Source of the DNA: Prostheceraeus crozeri
Lineage: Eukaryota; Platyhelminthes; Polycladida; Euryleptidae
Reading direction: 5' to 3'
NCBI GenBank assembly: GCA_907163375.1
Contig: CAJQUW010000879.1
Location: 308,431-372,430, forward strand
DNA: 64,000 nt
The first letter of the stretch is position 1, and the number at the start of each line of letters is the position of its first letter. The notes under the pieces were generated by a model, which made no database searches, was not told the DNA's origin, and saw nothing but the letters and a program-made list of their open reading frames with translations. Below, one piece after another: positions 1-11,655 of the stretch. The translations under genes were made by a program, and so were the position numbers.

Positions 1-1790
1 CATCGAAAATTTAGACAACTGAGCCGTATATATTGACGACATAATCGTTTATAGTAATGACTGGCCAGATCACTTGGAACAAATACGAAAATTATTCCAA
101 AGAATCGGCGAGGCCGATTTAACAATCAACCTCAGCAAAAGCGAGATTGGGAAACAGTCGCTAAACTATTTAGGTTTTGAAATCGGACATGGGAAAATAA
201 AACCTATTATGGCAAAAGTTCAAGCCGTTGTAAACTTTCCTGTACCTAACTCAATGTGGGAGTAATAACAAACAAGTAGAATATCTTGATATTAACATAA
301 ATATCACTGACTGCGGCACAATTACATCTGTTTTTCATAAAGTCGACCATTTTAATTTCCCTGTCACCCTTTTAACCTTTCCGCAAAACTGTATGCCCTA
401 CAGGACAGGAGCTAGAGTGTTTGCTGGACAAGTTTTAAGATATGGGCGCATCTGTACATTGGAAAAAGATTTCATCCAAAAAGTCAATCGTACAGCAACT
501 ACTCTCATTAAGAGAGGATATAACAGCGTAGATCTCAAGCAAAGTGCTGAGAAGCAGCTGCATAAGCATAGTGAAACTTTATTGAAATACGGATATTTTT
601 CTGCTAAGCAGCTTCTTAATAATTGTGCGTGCTTTCATTGATTTAATTGATTTCGAGGCTGCTTTCATATAGCAGGGCCCCGCTTGGGTGAGTTTGAGCG
701 TTCAGGAGTAGGGGCCGAAACGCGAATCCTTACCTAAGTTCCTGCTGATGACCTCAATTGCACATTTTTTCAATTAGGTAATCTGTTGTAGTTGTTATTT
801 CCTTTAACCTGTAGGGAACGCCACATGGGTCCTTTTGAGGGATCAAATTCTTTACACTTATCGTTATCTTCTACTTCATCTTCTCCTCAATCAAAGCATT
901 TAATTTCATTCTGACGCAATTGACATGTGCAAGCAGCTGGGCGACCAGACCTGCAGATTAAGTTTTGTCAATAGATATAAGCTGTTTCCGCAATTACTAC
1001 ACTGCCCAACACAGTGTGGCATTTGAGTAAGTCATCAATTTTTTTTTCTCACTTATATTTACACAGTACCTTTTTTTCATTACCTACCATTTGAATATTT
1101 TCAACATTTACATTTGTGTTTTATTTTTTATTTTTCAAATTGGTTTTACTTACTGAATAGTTTGATTTGTGATTTAATTCATTATTAACTGTGTTTCGCC
1201 TAAGGTTAGCCCTTGCTAATTTGATCAAGGAACTAAGAAGATTCCTTGGTATGGCTGGGTATTATAGAAAATTTTGTAAAAATTACGCAGATGTTGTACA
1301 CCCTTTGACAAGCCTCACGAGCCCAAAAATAAAATATACTTGGAGTAATGAATGCCAAGTAGCTTTCGAACAAGTCAAAACAAGCTGGCATCACCACCGA
1401 TTTTATCAGTACCTACATTTGAAAAGCCATCCAAATTATATGTCGATGCTAGCGGCCTTGGTCTTGGTGCATTGTTGGCTCAAGATGATGAGGAAGGGAA
1501 CGAGCATCCATTATCATATTATTCGAAGAAATTCAATCATTACGAAAGAAATTACAGTACGATTGAAAAAGAAGGCCTAGCTTTGGTTCAAAGTTTGAGA
1601 CACTTTGCGTATTTCCTCAAAGGCCGGCGAGCTACTTTTGTTTACACAGATCACAATCCGTTAGTTTTCATTAACAGAATGAAAAATGACAATCAGACTT
1701 TTGAGATGGAGTCTGTTGTTACAGGAATATAATATTATCATTCAACATGTACCCGGAAGAGATAACATCATAGCAGATCGTTTGTAGAGA
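1..1790 (+). mobile_element. Ty3/Gypsy retrotransposon Pol fossil, split by another insertion
   Basis: Old copy of an LTR retrotransposon. The first 256 bases read as the end of a Gypsy reverse transcriptase, with the catalytic motif YIDDIIVYS and then the connector motif LNYLGFEI. From about 1219 the same domain order resumes with ELRRFLGMAGYYRKFCKNY, followed by an RNase H-like stretch with LYVDASGLGLGALLAQ and YTDHNPLVF, ending near the conserved VPGRDN motif at about 1750. The domain order is that of Ty3/Gypsy Pol. The 5' part lies outside the window, and no integrase was recognised downstream. The element is broken in several places and interrupted at about 257-1218 by a different retroelement. 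No pair of long terminal repeats can be shown here; a decayed LTR could lie at about 1840-2390, but no second copy exists in the window to test this. It reads as an old, inactive copy. Confidence 0.85.
257..1218 (+). mobile_element. 5'-truncated retroelement fragment inserted in the Gypsy fossil
   Basis: This stretch separates two halves of the Gypsy Pol fossil that would otherwise be contiguous in domain order. Its first part (about 280-640) encodes the C-terminal tail of a reverse-transcriptase protein, with motifs HKVDHFNFPV and GQVLRYGRICTLEKDF, then an RGY-containing helix. I recognise this tail from the group of invertebrate RT proteins whose tails read like YDKRDDFNF and Q-L-x-R-x-A-R-I-C. 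The exact clade (Penelope-like or another RT group) is not settled. The copy begins in mid-protein, as a 5'-truncated insertion would. The remaining ~570 bases, to about 1218, are non-coding and T-rich in places, and may be its 3' untranslated part. Confidence 0.5.
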
Positions 1791-3170
1791 AGTTAAATAA
1801 AAATGTGATTTTTATTTTTTTGGTGGGGTGTGTTGTGTGCTAGGCAGTTTGTCTTCTTGCTTTATTATGCATTTATTATGCATTTTATTGTTTTGTGAGA
1901 GCAATCTCCATTCCATTGTTAGAGCAATAACTTTTCTGCGGCATGCATTTCAAGTTCCAATGTCATACAAAAGTCCAACTTGTCAGCTATCTACGGTACA
2001 TGACTGACAACAGACATGACATGTCATCAGACAATGGATGACCAAAACAATTGGTAGCTGACCGTGAGCGAATCTTCACAAACGTATTTAACGCGGCATG
2101 AACAACGCCCGCTCACGCAATCTGGTCTCTCCAAGCGAAGTTATCGGCGGGAGCCGTTGACGGTGTTGCAGCCTATCTTCTATGTGCGAACTATCATCGA
2201 ACTGCTGCGGACGTGATCACCACGGCTTGTGGTCCTGGAAGAATCTGGAGACTCTGTTGGTGCTGTGACTGTCTTATAACTGTGAACGTACCATCTGTCC
2301 TTGTAGGGACTGTTTGCACCATTTATTTATTTTCACAATATAATTCATCCACATTTTTCATTTACATTTTTCAATCATATGTTTTGGGAATATTAAGAAA
2401 ATAATAACCCGTAACATAGAGTATGGTCTTGATGAGCTACCCATATATGCTGAAAAGTTGATTAACTGATGAAGCTGATAACCGGATGACATCTTGCACG
2501 GAAGGAAGCGCTGAAAAGACGTGCCCCGACGCGGAAATAGATGGCAATACAATCTCTAGAGCGGAAGTGTACCTTCATTAATTTCACAATAGCGGTACAA
2601 AATTTGACAACGATTGTATCATTGGGTTAGAATCAATCACATGTGTAATTCTAAACATTTCATTGGTGGTTGATGCCCACCTTCGTTCCACCGGCTGTGC
2701 CACGACCTTGAGTCAATTTTCATTATAGTCAACTTCAGATAAACAATCCATTTCTATGTGCCTAGGGAATTTCGGAAAATCATGATAGCGCTATTATAGC
2801 CTGTAAGCAGAATGGGACTCCTCTAAATTGAAGTAACTGCTATTGTTTCCACAGCCTTGTTTTCGCCACAGTATTGTTTTCGTGCTAAGAAAATTCGTCG
2901 TCAATATCTCTTACGTCGCAGTTTCGGAATGCAGTCCGTGAAGGTTTGTGGAATATTTCTCATCCACCACAGTTTTGACCGAGACTCGATCACTTCGTAA
3001 AATGGTATTAAAAATGGTTATCTAGACATCTCTCATTGTGTACATTAAGTCGGTGAGATTTTACAAAATGAACAACACGCAATATAGGGAGCTAAGCCAT
3101 GATCGCAATAAATCATCACTTCGCAATCATTATTTATCAAGGCGCAATAAAGATGATCGATCCTATATGA
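1791..3170. other. No gene seen
   Basis: No open frame with recognisable protein content and no clear repeat boundary was found. The first few hundred bases may include decayed terminal sequence of the Gypsy fossil. The rest is ordinary AT-rich sequence. Confidence 0.5.
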
Positions 3171-3290
3171 AACCCGACCCAACCCGCAACCCGTCGGGTG
3201 GGACAATTTTGAAGTCGGGTCGGGTTGGATTATCACCTTTATCATAAATCCGAAGAAACACGGAAAATCCGAACTCGGATTTTTTCGGTT
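3171..3290 (+). repeat. CCCGACCC-rich dispersed repeat, copy 1
   Basis: A GC-rich block in AT-rich surroundings, starting with CCCGACCCAACCCGCAACCC at 3173-3192 and followed by GGGACAATTTTGAAGTCGGG and a GGTTGGATTA segment. The same order of blocks occurs in reverse complement at about 40545-40670, so this is a dispersed repeat. The four C-runs in the first 20 bases would let the minus strand form a G-quadruplex. A looser relative with the same ATGAAACCCGACCC string lies at about 8085-8103. Confidence 0.6.
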
Positions 3291-3649
3291 TGAGTACACA
3301 GACTTTAGAAATCTGTTAGAATTTATGCATATTATTTCTCAGAAAAGTTGATGCAATATCATACTCACATGTAGTGTTTTGGTCTAGGCAATTGATCTGT
3401 TCAAAACTTTTTTTGGATTGTTCTGATCAGTGTTGGGCACAGTCTGTTACAGTCCGTTGCGTAGCGGAACTACTTTCTGTTGTAACGGAGTAACGGACTT
3501 GAAAGAAGTAACGGACTGGATAACTTCCGTTGCTCTAAAAGAGTTCCGTTACTCCATTACTTTGCAAGATAGACCACTGAGGAGCTCATGAATTCGTCCG
3601 TTATTGAGTGAACAGTGTGTCTCGTGAATTGTTTAAATAGCGATCGGCA

Positions 3650-4864
3650 GCAATATTGAAAGCATTTGATGTATTCGGAGTGGAAGTTGCAAACACCATT
3701 GAACCTACGGTTTTCAGCGAAGACGTCGATGGACATGAGGAGACTGAAATTCATCTAGTACATGGTTAAAGAATATCAGTGTCTATTGAGAAAGTTCTCT
3801 TTATGTCTCAACCCGAAGAGCTTTACGATTACGAAATACCAAAGCATGTGAACTGCGCTGCGCATGCTTCAAACTTGTTGGCCACAGCTGATTCTCGTAA
3901 AGCCATAGAGCAGTCGACGGACCTCAGAGTTACATTCAGGCAAGGAATCAGCAAAGCCCAGAATCTCTGGAATATTCAGAGTCGGAGCACCGTGGCAGCA
4001 GACGCCATTGAGAAAGAGTTGGGAAGAAAGCTTGTCGTACCGAATGCCACCACGTGGAATTCACTTTACTATTCAGTCTGCGTTTTGAATGACCTCCTGA
4101 GTTAGCAAGCGTGCCGCCGTCAACAAGATCATGCTGAATCTGAAGCATCACAGCTTCACAGAAAACAATGTAGCTTTCCTAAATGAATACGCTAAAGTGA
4201 TGTCTCATGTTGCAAGGGCTTTGGAAATCTTGCAAGGAGAAAAGCAAGCCTATCTGAATTGTCTTCTACCTACAATTGCGGTCACTTTGAAGAAGTTAAA
4301 AGAACTGCGGATCCACAACATTCGTTTTTGCAATTCATTGCTTGAGGTCCTGATTAAAAGCATTGAGCGACACTTCCGACCTTAGCTTGAAGATGAGGAT
4401 TGTTTGCTGGCGGCCGCCCTTCACCCAAAGTTCCGTCTGAAGTGGCTGGAGTACAACCCCTCGAAGATCGCGATGGTCAGAAAAGCATTGGCGGCGATGG
4501 TGAAGCAGAGTACTATGAACTCGGAAAGCGATGACCAGATCCCATCGAAGTTGAAATTCCGAATGATGATTTATTTTATGGAATGAGTGTGACTCACTGC
4601 ACTCAGACAAATGAAGTTAGAGAATCAACCAGCTCGCTATAAAGTCATGGCTTTCGGGTGTTTGGAGAAAGGAAGAAGTGTTCACTGAAAATGCCTTTCA
4701 GAGAAGCGTGATACTTCAGAAACTTTTGCGAATTATAACACAGGATAATGTCGAGCCCCGCTGTCGAGAGACCTCTTTCCACGGAGAAGATGTTTTTCTC
4801 CGCAAAGAAAAGCTCTGATGAAAGTGTGGAGCGTCTCTTGTTCATCCGGGGAAACAAACATATG
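3650..4864 (+). pseudogene. hAT transposase remnant
   Basis: Several consecutive open pieces in the plus direction follow the order of a hAT-family transposase. An acidic N-terminal side (FDVFGVEVANTIEP at about 3665-3710) leads into KHVNCAAHASNLLATAD at 3843-3893, matching the conserved H-C-x-x-H-x-L-N-L region. LWNIQSRSTVAAD then VVPNATTWNSLYYS follow at about 3964-4078, where functional relatives have a catalytic-domain RWNS motif. LAAALHPKFRLKWL lies at about 4408-4449. The C-terminal dimerisation motif SSPAVERPLSTEKMFFSAKK lies at about 4751-4810. The frame changes after about 3768, 4105 and 4385 and again before 4748, with stops between pieces, so no full protein can be made. No BED zinc finger was recognised at the N-terminus. 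Confidence 0.85.
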
Positions 4865-5021
4865 CAAATTAATTGTGCAGAGTAATTAATTATGGTATAG
4901 AAAATATTTGTGATGTGATTAAGGGATTAAGTTTACGGTCCATGTGACTCGTGTTGCTTCACTTGCTTTTTTTTAATTTGACAATAAGACCATCGATTAA
5001 TTTGTAGTTGTTTTCTTTTCT

Positions 5022-5745
5022 GATGATAGCAATAGAAAAAACCTCTCCCGAGTGAAAATTACTGCCGATGTATGACTGTATAAAATTCAATAAAATATAA
5101 TTGTGCCGACGTTTCGCGTCCAGACGCTTAGTCGTGGCAAAACTAGCACAGATAATGAAAGAGTGATTTACAAAACTCTAATTCTCGTTGCAACAGTCTC
5201 GTGACGCCTGTTCATCAAAGGTTGATGGTAATTAATTAAACGAGCTTCCACCAAACTTGCCTCAACCGAATCACGCACACGCTTTAAAATTTCTACATTA
5301 AAATCATCAATGCTATTGACATTGCTACAAATATTTCTATGATCGCTTAAAGCGCTTGAATTGTTTTTATATTTAATACTGTTTTTGTGTTCGTTATATC
5401 TTAAATGAAATGGACGAGCAGTTTTTCCGATATATTGGCCATTACAAAATTTGCAAGTGAATTGATAAATTACACAAGTCACATCACATACATAATAAGA
5501 AGGCAATTAGGTCACAATTATTGTGCTTATAGATTGGTCTATGACTGAACACATTACGGAGCTTTTTATTACCGGTACTAACAAAATTGATATCTAATTT
5601 GTACTTGCGAATGCTGTAGTTTATTTTTCTTATGAGACTATCACTAACAAAAGGAAGTTTTAGAGTACACTTATTGGATTTTCCGTCTTTTTTGTATTTC
5701 TTTTTTATTTGATTTTTCTGAGCCATTTTTATGCCTTGTTGAGAG
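5022..5745 (-). mobile_element. Penelope-like element 3' end with GIY-YIG domain (left, inverted copy)
   Basis: Minus-strand copy of the end of a Penelope-like retroelement. The predicted protein has the linker motif LPFVSDSLIRKINYSIRKYK, then a GIY-YIG endonuclease domain (CVIYQFTCKFCNGQYIGKTA, then RPFHLRYNEHKN and a conserved asparagine-rich end). This domain nicks the target DNA for element insertion. The reading frame is not continuous between linker and endonuclease. The non-coding end beyond the stop carries a GCGTC/GACGC hairpin followed by GAAACGTCGGC (minus strand near 5100-5127). The whole block is an almost exact reverse complement of 5917-6640, with no net insertion or deletion between them. 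Confidence 0.85.
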
Positions 5746-5916
5746 TAACTGTTACGCAATAAATTATCTTTGCACTTACTTATTGAACTGCACTGGTACT
5801 CATTCGGTAGAAGATTGCTGTTCCTTAATTCAAGGTCTTTGAATTTTTGATTTAGGAAATTGGTTTTTACTGAATTAGGAAGCCAAGTGTCTTTTTTTAA
5901 AGTGTTACCAGAGTTG

Positions 5917-6640
5917 CACTCAACAAGACATAAAAATGGCTCAGAAAAATCAAATAAAAAAGAAATACAAAAAAGACGGAAAATCCAATAAGTGTACTCT
6001 AAAACTTCCTTTTGTTAGTGATAGTCTCATAAGAAAAATAAACTACAGCATTCGCAAGTACAAATTAGATATCAATTTTGTTAGTACCGGTAATAAAAAG
6101 CTCCGTAATGTGTTCAGTCATAGACCAATCTATAAGCACAATAATTGTGACCTAATTGCCTTCTTATTATGTCTGTGATGTGACTTGTGTAATTTATCAA
6201 TTCACTTGCAAACTTTGTAATGGCCAATATATCGGAAAAACTGCTCGTCCATTTCATTTAAGATATAACGAACACAAAAACAGTATTAAATATAAAAACA
6301 ATTCAAGCGCTTTAAGCGATCATAGAAATATTTGTAGCAATGTCAATAGCATTGATGATTTTAATGTAGAAATTTTAAAGCGTGTGCATGATTCGGTTGA
6401 GGCAAGTTTGGTGGAAGCTCGTTTAATTAATTACCATCAACCTTTGATGAACAGGCGTCACGAGACTGTTGCAACGAGAATTAGAGTTTTGTAAATCACT
6501 CTTTCATTATCTGTGCTAGTTTTGCCACGACTAAGCGTCTGGACGCGAAACGTCGGCACAATTATATTTTATTGAATTTTATACAGTCATACATCGGCAG
6601 TAATTTTCACTCGGGAGAGGTTTTTTCTATTGCTATCATC
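5917..6640 (+). mobile_element. Penelope-like element 3' end with GIY-YIG domain (right copy)
   Basis: Plus-strand partner of the inverted copy at 5022-5745. It has the same linker and GIY-YIG domain (6156-6494), differing by only a few residues (for example CKL for CKF and RVH for RVR). Coordinates of matching bases always add up to 11662, so the two arms are collinear over 724 bp. The arms are separated by about 170 bp of unrelated spacer (5746-5916). The 3' end carries the same GCGTC/GACGC hairpin and GAAACGTCGGC motif at 6535-6557, which resembles half of the hammerhead-ribozyme core known from Penelope-like element ends. No RT domain is present in either arm, so both are 5'-truncated. 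Confidence 0.87.
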
Positions 6641-6976
6641 GGAATCATGGTCCTCCCGCCTTCTGCTATTGCATACATATTTTCTTTTCTATTGAATGTG
6701 ACTGTCATTAAAAACATTTCTTTTTCTCTACATGTTTATCGCTTTCGTTACTCTACACCATCTTGCTCTAAAATCAGTAAAGTGTAACTAAATCTTTGTT
6801 TTCATTTCTGAAAAACATGCTTTTTCCGATTATATTATATTATCAATACATTGCCATTACCGATGATAGCGAAATGTAACGGAGTAAAGTAGCTTCCGCT
6901 ACTTTTTTAGAAGTGTAACGGAGTAACTGTAACGGAACTACTGTTAAAAGTAACGATGCCCAACACTGGTTCTGAT

Positions 6977-9412
6977 TTAGTAGCAAGGGGAATTATTATT
7001 TCTTGTATGTATATTCACTTTTAAGTTTGTTAATATGTCGTTCTTAATCGAAGCTGCTACTTTATTTATGAAAAATCTACTTTGAGATGACATCGTGAGG
7101 TTTAGTGATTTATATATTTCCGTATGTAGTGATTCATAGTAATTTCAAAAATATCAAAATATTATTTCAATTTGAATTATCGTCGAATGAGAACTTTCTG
7201 GGGTAGGCAATGACAGCAGTGTCAAGAGGTGTTTGGAACAAATGTGAAGGATGATGAGTTTTGAAATCTTTAGCAGTGGATGGTAAGGTTACCTGTTTCA
7301 ATAATCCATGTCTTTTCAGGTTCCGGCACTCTTTAATTGGATACATAAAAATGTCACACGTGTGTTAAATAGGAGTAAGCATTCTAATTTATGTTTTCGA
7401 TGTTGCCGTTGTGTCAGCCATAAAATGCAGCATGCATCAGTATGTGGTAGGCCTATACGCTGATCAATACCAGGGTTATAGACAATTATGGCTTTGTATT
7501 TGATTACTTTCCTGATGTAAATCTCTAATCTCACAAAATGGATCATGCTAACTTAATTCAACATCGAAATGTAATTAAAATGATGTTTCACTCCTATGAT
7601 GCAGCTATAAACATACCTCACAACAGAAAATAGATAAATTATCTAATAACTACAGCCTTAAATATGGTCGACATGTAAACTATTTCATAGAAATTTCTAA
7701 TAATTTCATTGAATACCGGTATCTGTTTGAAGTTCATCCCATATTTTTTCGGATTTGTCTTAATTTTTATTCTCTCGAATTAGACAGTGCAGCGTTTGCC
7801 CCTATAGGTGATTACAAGTAAATCTGGCTGACAGGCATCCTCTTTCTGAAGTCTACGTACCTGCGGTATTTAAATAGATCGATTTGTATCTGAGATGAAG
7901 CTTTTATACAGGCCTAAAATTACCCGGATTCCTGTAATCCGATGACTTTCAGATCATGCGAGTATTAGCATGATGTCATGAATGGTTTTCGGATCTAAGT
8001 TGATCGGATCGGATCGGGTCGAGTTCTTGTGCTTTCTGACCGGTTCGGGTTGGCTTTTAGTCCAAGTTCGGTTTCAAAACTCATGAAACCCGACCCGACG
8101 TTAATCTTTAAGGCACACTAAATCGCGCTAAATGTGGAAAAATATACCACACGTACACCAATTTAGGGGTAAGAAACTGTGAAGTAAACTGCGGCTGCAC
8201 CAATCGAAATGCTACTCGTGCATTGCGCCCGTTGACCCAATTCGAGGTGTAACTTGCAATTATTTACTCTTAAAGCACTGCCCCAGGCATTGTGAACGAG
8301 TAACAGAGGCAAAGATGAAAGATATCAAAATCACACTAAAAACCATCACGGATTTTAGAAAGAAAATTCCGATGGTGTTGTGTCTCACATTGCATTGCAG
8401 GAGAGGAATTGGAGTCTTATAACTTAGGATCATCATTTGTCCTTCATTGACTTTTTAGAAAAAGCATAACTTTTCAATCTAGTAACTGATTTGGTCCTAC
8501 CTGGAAGTTGACCTAGTCTTTATGAAAATCATTATGCATGTAGCATGCTTAACACCACGAGAGATAGAAGCAAGTCTACATCACGCATTGCAGTTAGCAC
8601 ATTGCTATATATTATTTGCAATTATCGTGGTAAGCCTATGAAACAGATATTGGCATTTCCAGACTTTCTGACAATGCACAACTTGCGAAAAGAATCCTCA
8701 ATTTTGAAGTGGGTGTATACATGGGAGCAGATTTGAATTCAGTTTCCCTCAGTTTTAGTTTCCAAAATTGAAGTCCCACTCTTATATTCCTACTAAAAAA
8801 GCGCTCCTGGTCTCATTTTCCCAGAAGGAAACTTAAAGCCGCAACATATTCAAAGTTTCCGTAGAATACATTTTCCTTATTCTGTGCAGAGACATTATTT
8901 GCCACATTCTGTTGGCGTCATTGAGATAATCTCATGAACAGAACTATGGATAAATGGTGTTACATGATTCAGAACGTTTGTAAAACAATAAATAGACTAA
9001 ATCAAACGTCTTGATGATCGACGGAACTTGACAATATGTCAATTAATGACTCGGTTGAATATCTAGTTTGGAGGGTGTATCAAAGAAAGTAAAGTTGCTT
9101 TTTAGAAAATCCCCAGCTGGTCTAAAACACAACATTAGAAACTTGTTCAATAAGTCAATAACACTCTCTTAAAAGTCAACAGACAATCAAAAGTTTCGGT
9201 TTGCAAGGTATTTCACACATCTGAGAAGCCACAACAGCATGGAGGCGCAACAGGGAATGGTCGTCCACCAAGAGTGATGCAGCAGAGTTTTTGGACTCTG
9301 GTTGTAGGATTCTTCACTTAGGAAAGCTGACATGGTGCGATCTTTTTGGATAGACAAAATTTCCGATCAGAAGATGCAACCAAGTAGGAATTTTCCAGTA
9401 AGAAATTGATGC
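6977..9412. other. No gene seen
   Basis: AT-rich sequence without a recognisable gene. A GC-rich patch at about 7990-8105, with GGATCGGATCGGGTCGAG and ATGAAACCCGACCCGACG, is a loose relative of the CCCGACCC repeat at 3171. No target duplications or other boundaries were recognised. Confidence 0.5.
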
Positions 9413-9437
9413 AGAGAGAGAGAGAGAGAGAGAGAGA
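9413..9437. repeat. (GA)n microsatellite
   Basis: A short uninterrupted GA dinucleotide run. A minus-strand reading frame crossing it (LSLSLSLS) is an artefact of the repeat. Confidence 0.9.
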
Positions 9438-11418
9438 TCGAGTACCATAACACCGACGGCCAAAACCTGATCCTCTACCATCCGTGTTCAACTGTGTGCC
9501 AATATTCCAGCCCAACTCGAAAATATCTGGTAATCTATGTAATCTGGTATCTATGTAGCACCTGCAGCTGCACAGGCCACTGATAAATGTTTTAATTAGG
9601 CAATTTGTGCTACATTTCAAAAATTAGTGTAAACTGCAGCTTTCTATCGAATGCATCACAGTGAATGTAGGTGCACGGATTAGCTGCGATAAGATAATTT
9701 TGCGGCGTATATTCACCTCTTCAAGAAATTTGCGCTATAAATTTTGTTCATTATTTTGTAATAGAAATGATGTTTCTTGGCTTGTGTTACTGCTATGAAC
9801 TTCAATCTTCGAACACAGCCGCCATTCTTGCGCGTTATTTCAAAGTGAACCTTCGATAAGACTAAATGGATACCACCTGCTAACGACCCAATACATAGTT
9901 GATCCAATTCATTGCGATAATAAGCTGAGTTACGGACAAATTACTTTTCTCTCATAATGGAAGGAGATGTCCAAAATGGCAGCAAAATGTCGAATGATGT
10001 AACATCGCGATAACAGAAAGTTGGCGGTTCTCAGATAACAGGAAATCAAGCTTTTCGTTTTCATGACATTTGCCGAAACGCTTCGGAGTTGTCGCATTGG
10101 AATGCTGTTTCACCAACCTCATGGAATCGAAATTCAGTTCATGTTATCAGCCCTTTCTGATAAAACAAATTGCTGCGTTCTTTCTGACTTGTTCTGAGTG
10201 AATTAAAGCGCCAGACAGAAGGTCTATCTGCAATTCTTTTATTCATTTGTCCCCTTGTTGATAGTAGTACATGAAAGTTCAAGTTTCCACTTTTGATTTC
10301 GCACCATCTAACACTTGGCATGTGAAATTCTGGTAAATGTAAGCGCTGAATATTAAATATGTGTCAAACGAACTTCTTCAGTGATTATTGACGCTATTCA
10401 TAACAACATCAAATTTTTCCAGAGGTGTACAGACTATCCTGGTTGCGACGTCAATAGCGGCAGCATAAATTTTACAGGTGATATTGATATTGCCATTGGT
10501 TTGTTGACCTGTGTCCGAACAGGGTGCTACGAAATCATGTGCATGCATTTCAGTCACATTAATATATTCAGGTAGAGTAGCAACTTAGCATAAATTATAT
10601 CGCCAATGTGATTGCAGTTTTGATTTCATCAGAAAAACTCTTTTTGATATCTAGTACCACATGTGATGCATGTACATTGTTTTAGAGAAATTATCAAGGG
10701 ATTGACTAGGAACACGTAAGAAATAATAGTATTTTACAAATTCTCCTAGTCACCGATAAAGCTACTTTGGACAGGTAAAGTTTTATCAAATTAAATGCTA
10801 TGGAAGTTTGTCTCAAGGTTCAGCATGGTCAATAATAGTGACTTCTTACGTCTTGCATTATATTTACGTCTGGATTACAATTAATTCAGTCTATCACATA
10901 TCTTTGTCTTAGCAAATTGGAGTGAAAAATACTTTAAGTATACTGCACAATTAATCTAACTAGGAGTGTATTATTCAACTTCAGTCATCAATGCAATTCA
11001 AATTTTGAATTTCGATGTCATGAAAATGAGGCCTTTTAAAAATCACGGCTCCATCATTATATGACCGATGCATTTCCTGATGTTGAGGAGGAAATGTGAA
11101 AAAGTGACGAAATTCAAGTTCATGATAGATCAATTAAGGCCACCAAATCTCAATTCCCGAGACCTCAGAATTTCGGAATTTCATAGTGAATACTGCGTGC
11201 CCTTCTGTTGCTCCTCGACCTCTTGCTAAGATATAAGTGGCCATCTATCCGTCCGATATATTTTTCCGGCATTCGGTAACATTACCACATCACAGAGAGA
11301 CTGCTAGAAATGGAGTAATGTCAAGATGGTGACATTCATGCACAGTTATCTTTCTTAATTTTCTGATGTGTTGAAATATTTTGAAAAAAGAATCAAAAAT
11401 ATACTCCTCCTTTGTTCA
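9438..11418. other. No gene seen
   Basis: AT-rich sequence with only short, chance open frames on both strands. No protein family motif, inverted termini or RNA gene was recognised. Confidence 0.5.
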
Positions 11419-11655
11419 GGCTGGTTTATACTTCCTCCGTTTTTTTGTACGGAGACGTCTCTGGGAATACTTTAACAAAATACGGACATGTCTCCTGGAG
11501 ATTTTGTGCGAAAACGGAGAGGTTTCCGCATCTTTCTATCAGCAGACATGAAACGGAGACTCAAGATGCGCACACATAAGTTTGATTGAATGTCTCCGTA
11601 TTTCAGTCGACTGAAGTTTTGACCGAAGATTGAAGCTGAAGCCGATGACATCACG

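Larger units (their letters stand above)
3420..6976 (+). mobile_element. hAT DNA transposon with target-site duplications
   Basis: The element spans 3428-6968. It begins CAGTGTTGGGCA and ends with the complementary TGCCCAACACTG, the classic form of hAT terminal inverted repeats. It is flanked on both sides by the identical 8-bp sequence GTTCTGAT (3420-3427 and 6969-6976), the expected hAT target-site duplication. Subterminal regions at both ends are rich in short GTAACGGAGTAAC-type repeats in both orientations, which are typical transposase-binding clusters. The coding part at 3650-4864 is decayed, and a pair of Penelope-like sequences sits at 5022-6640. The perfect duplication suggests only moderate age, but the transposase is plainly dead. 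Confidence 0.92.

Noticed and set aside
9318-9620. 100-codon minus-strand frame with LSLSLSLS
   Set aside because: It crosses the GA microsatellite and shows no family motif on either side.
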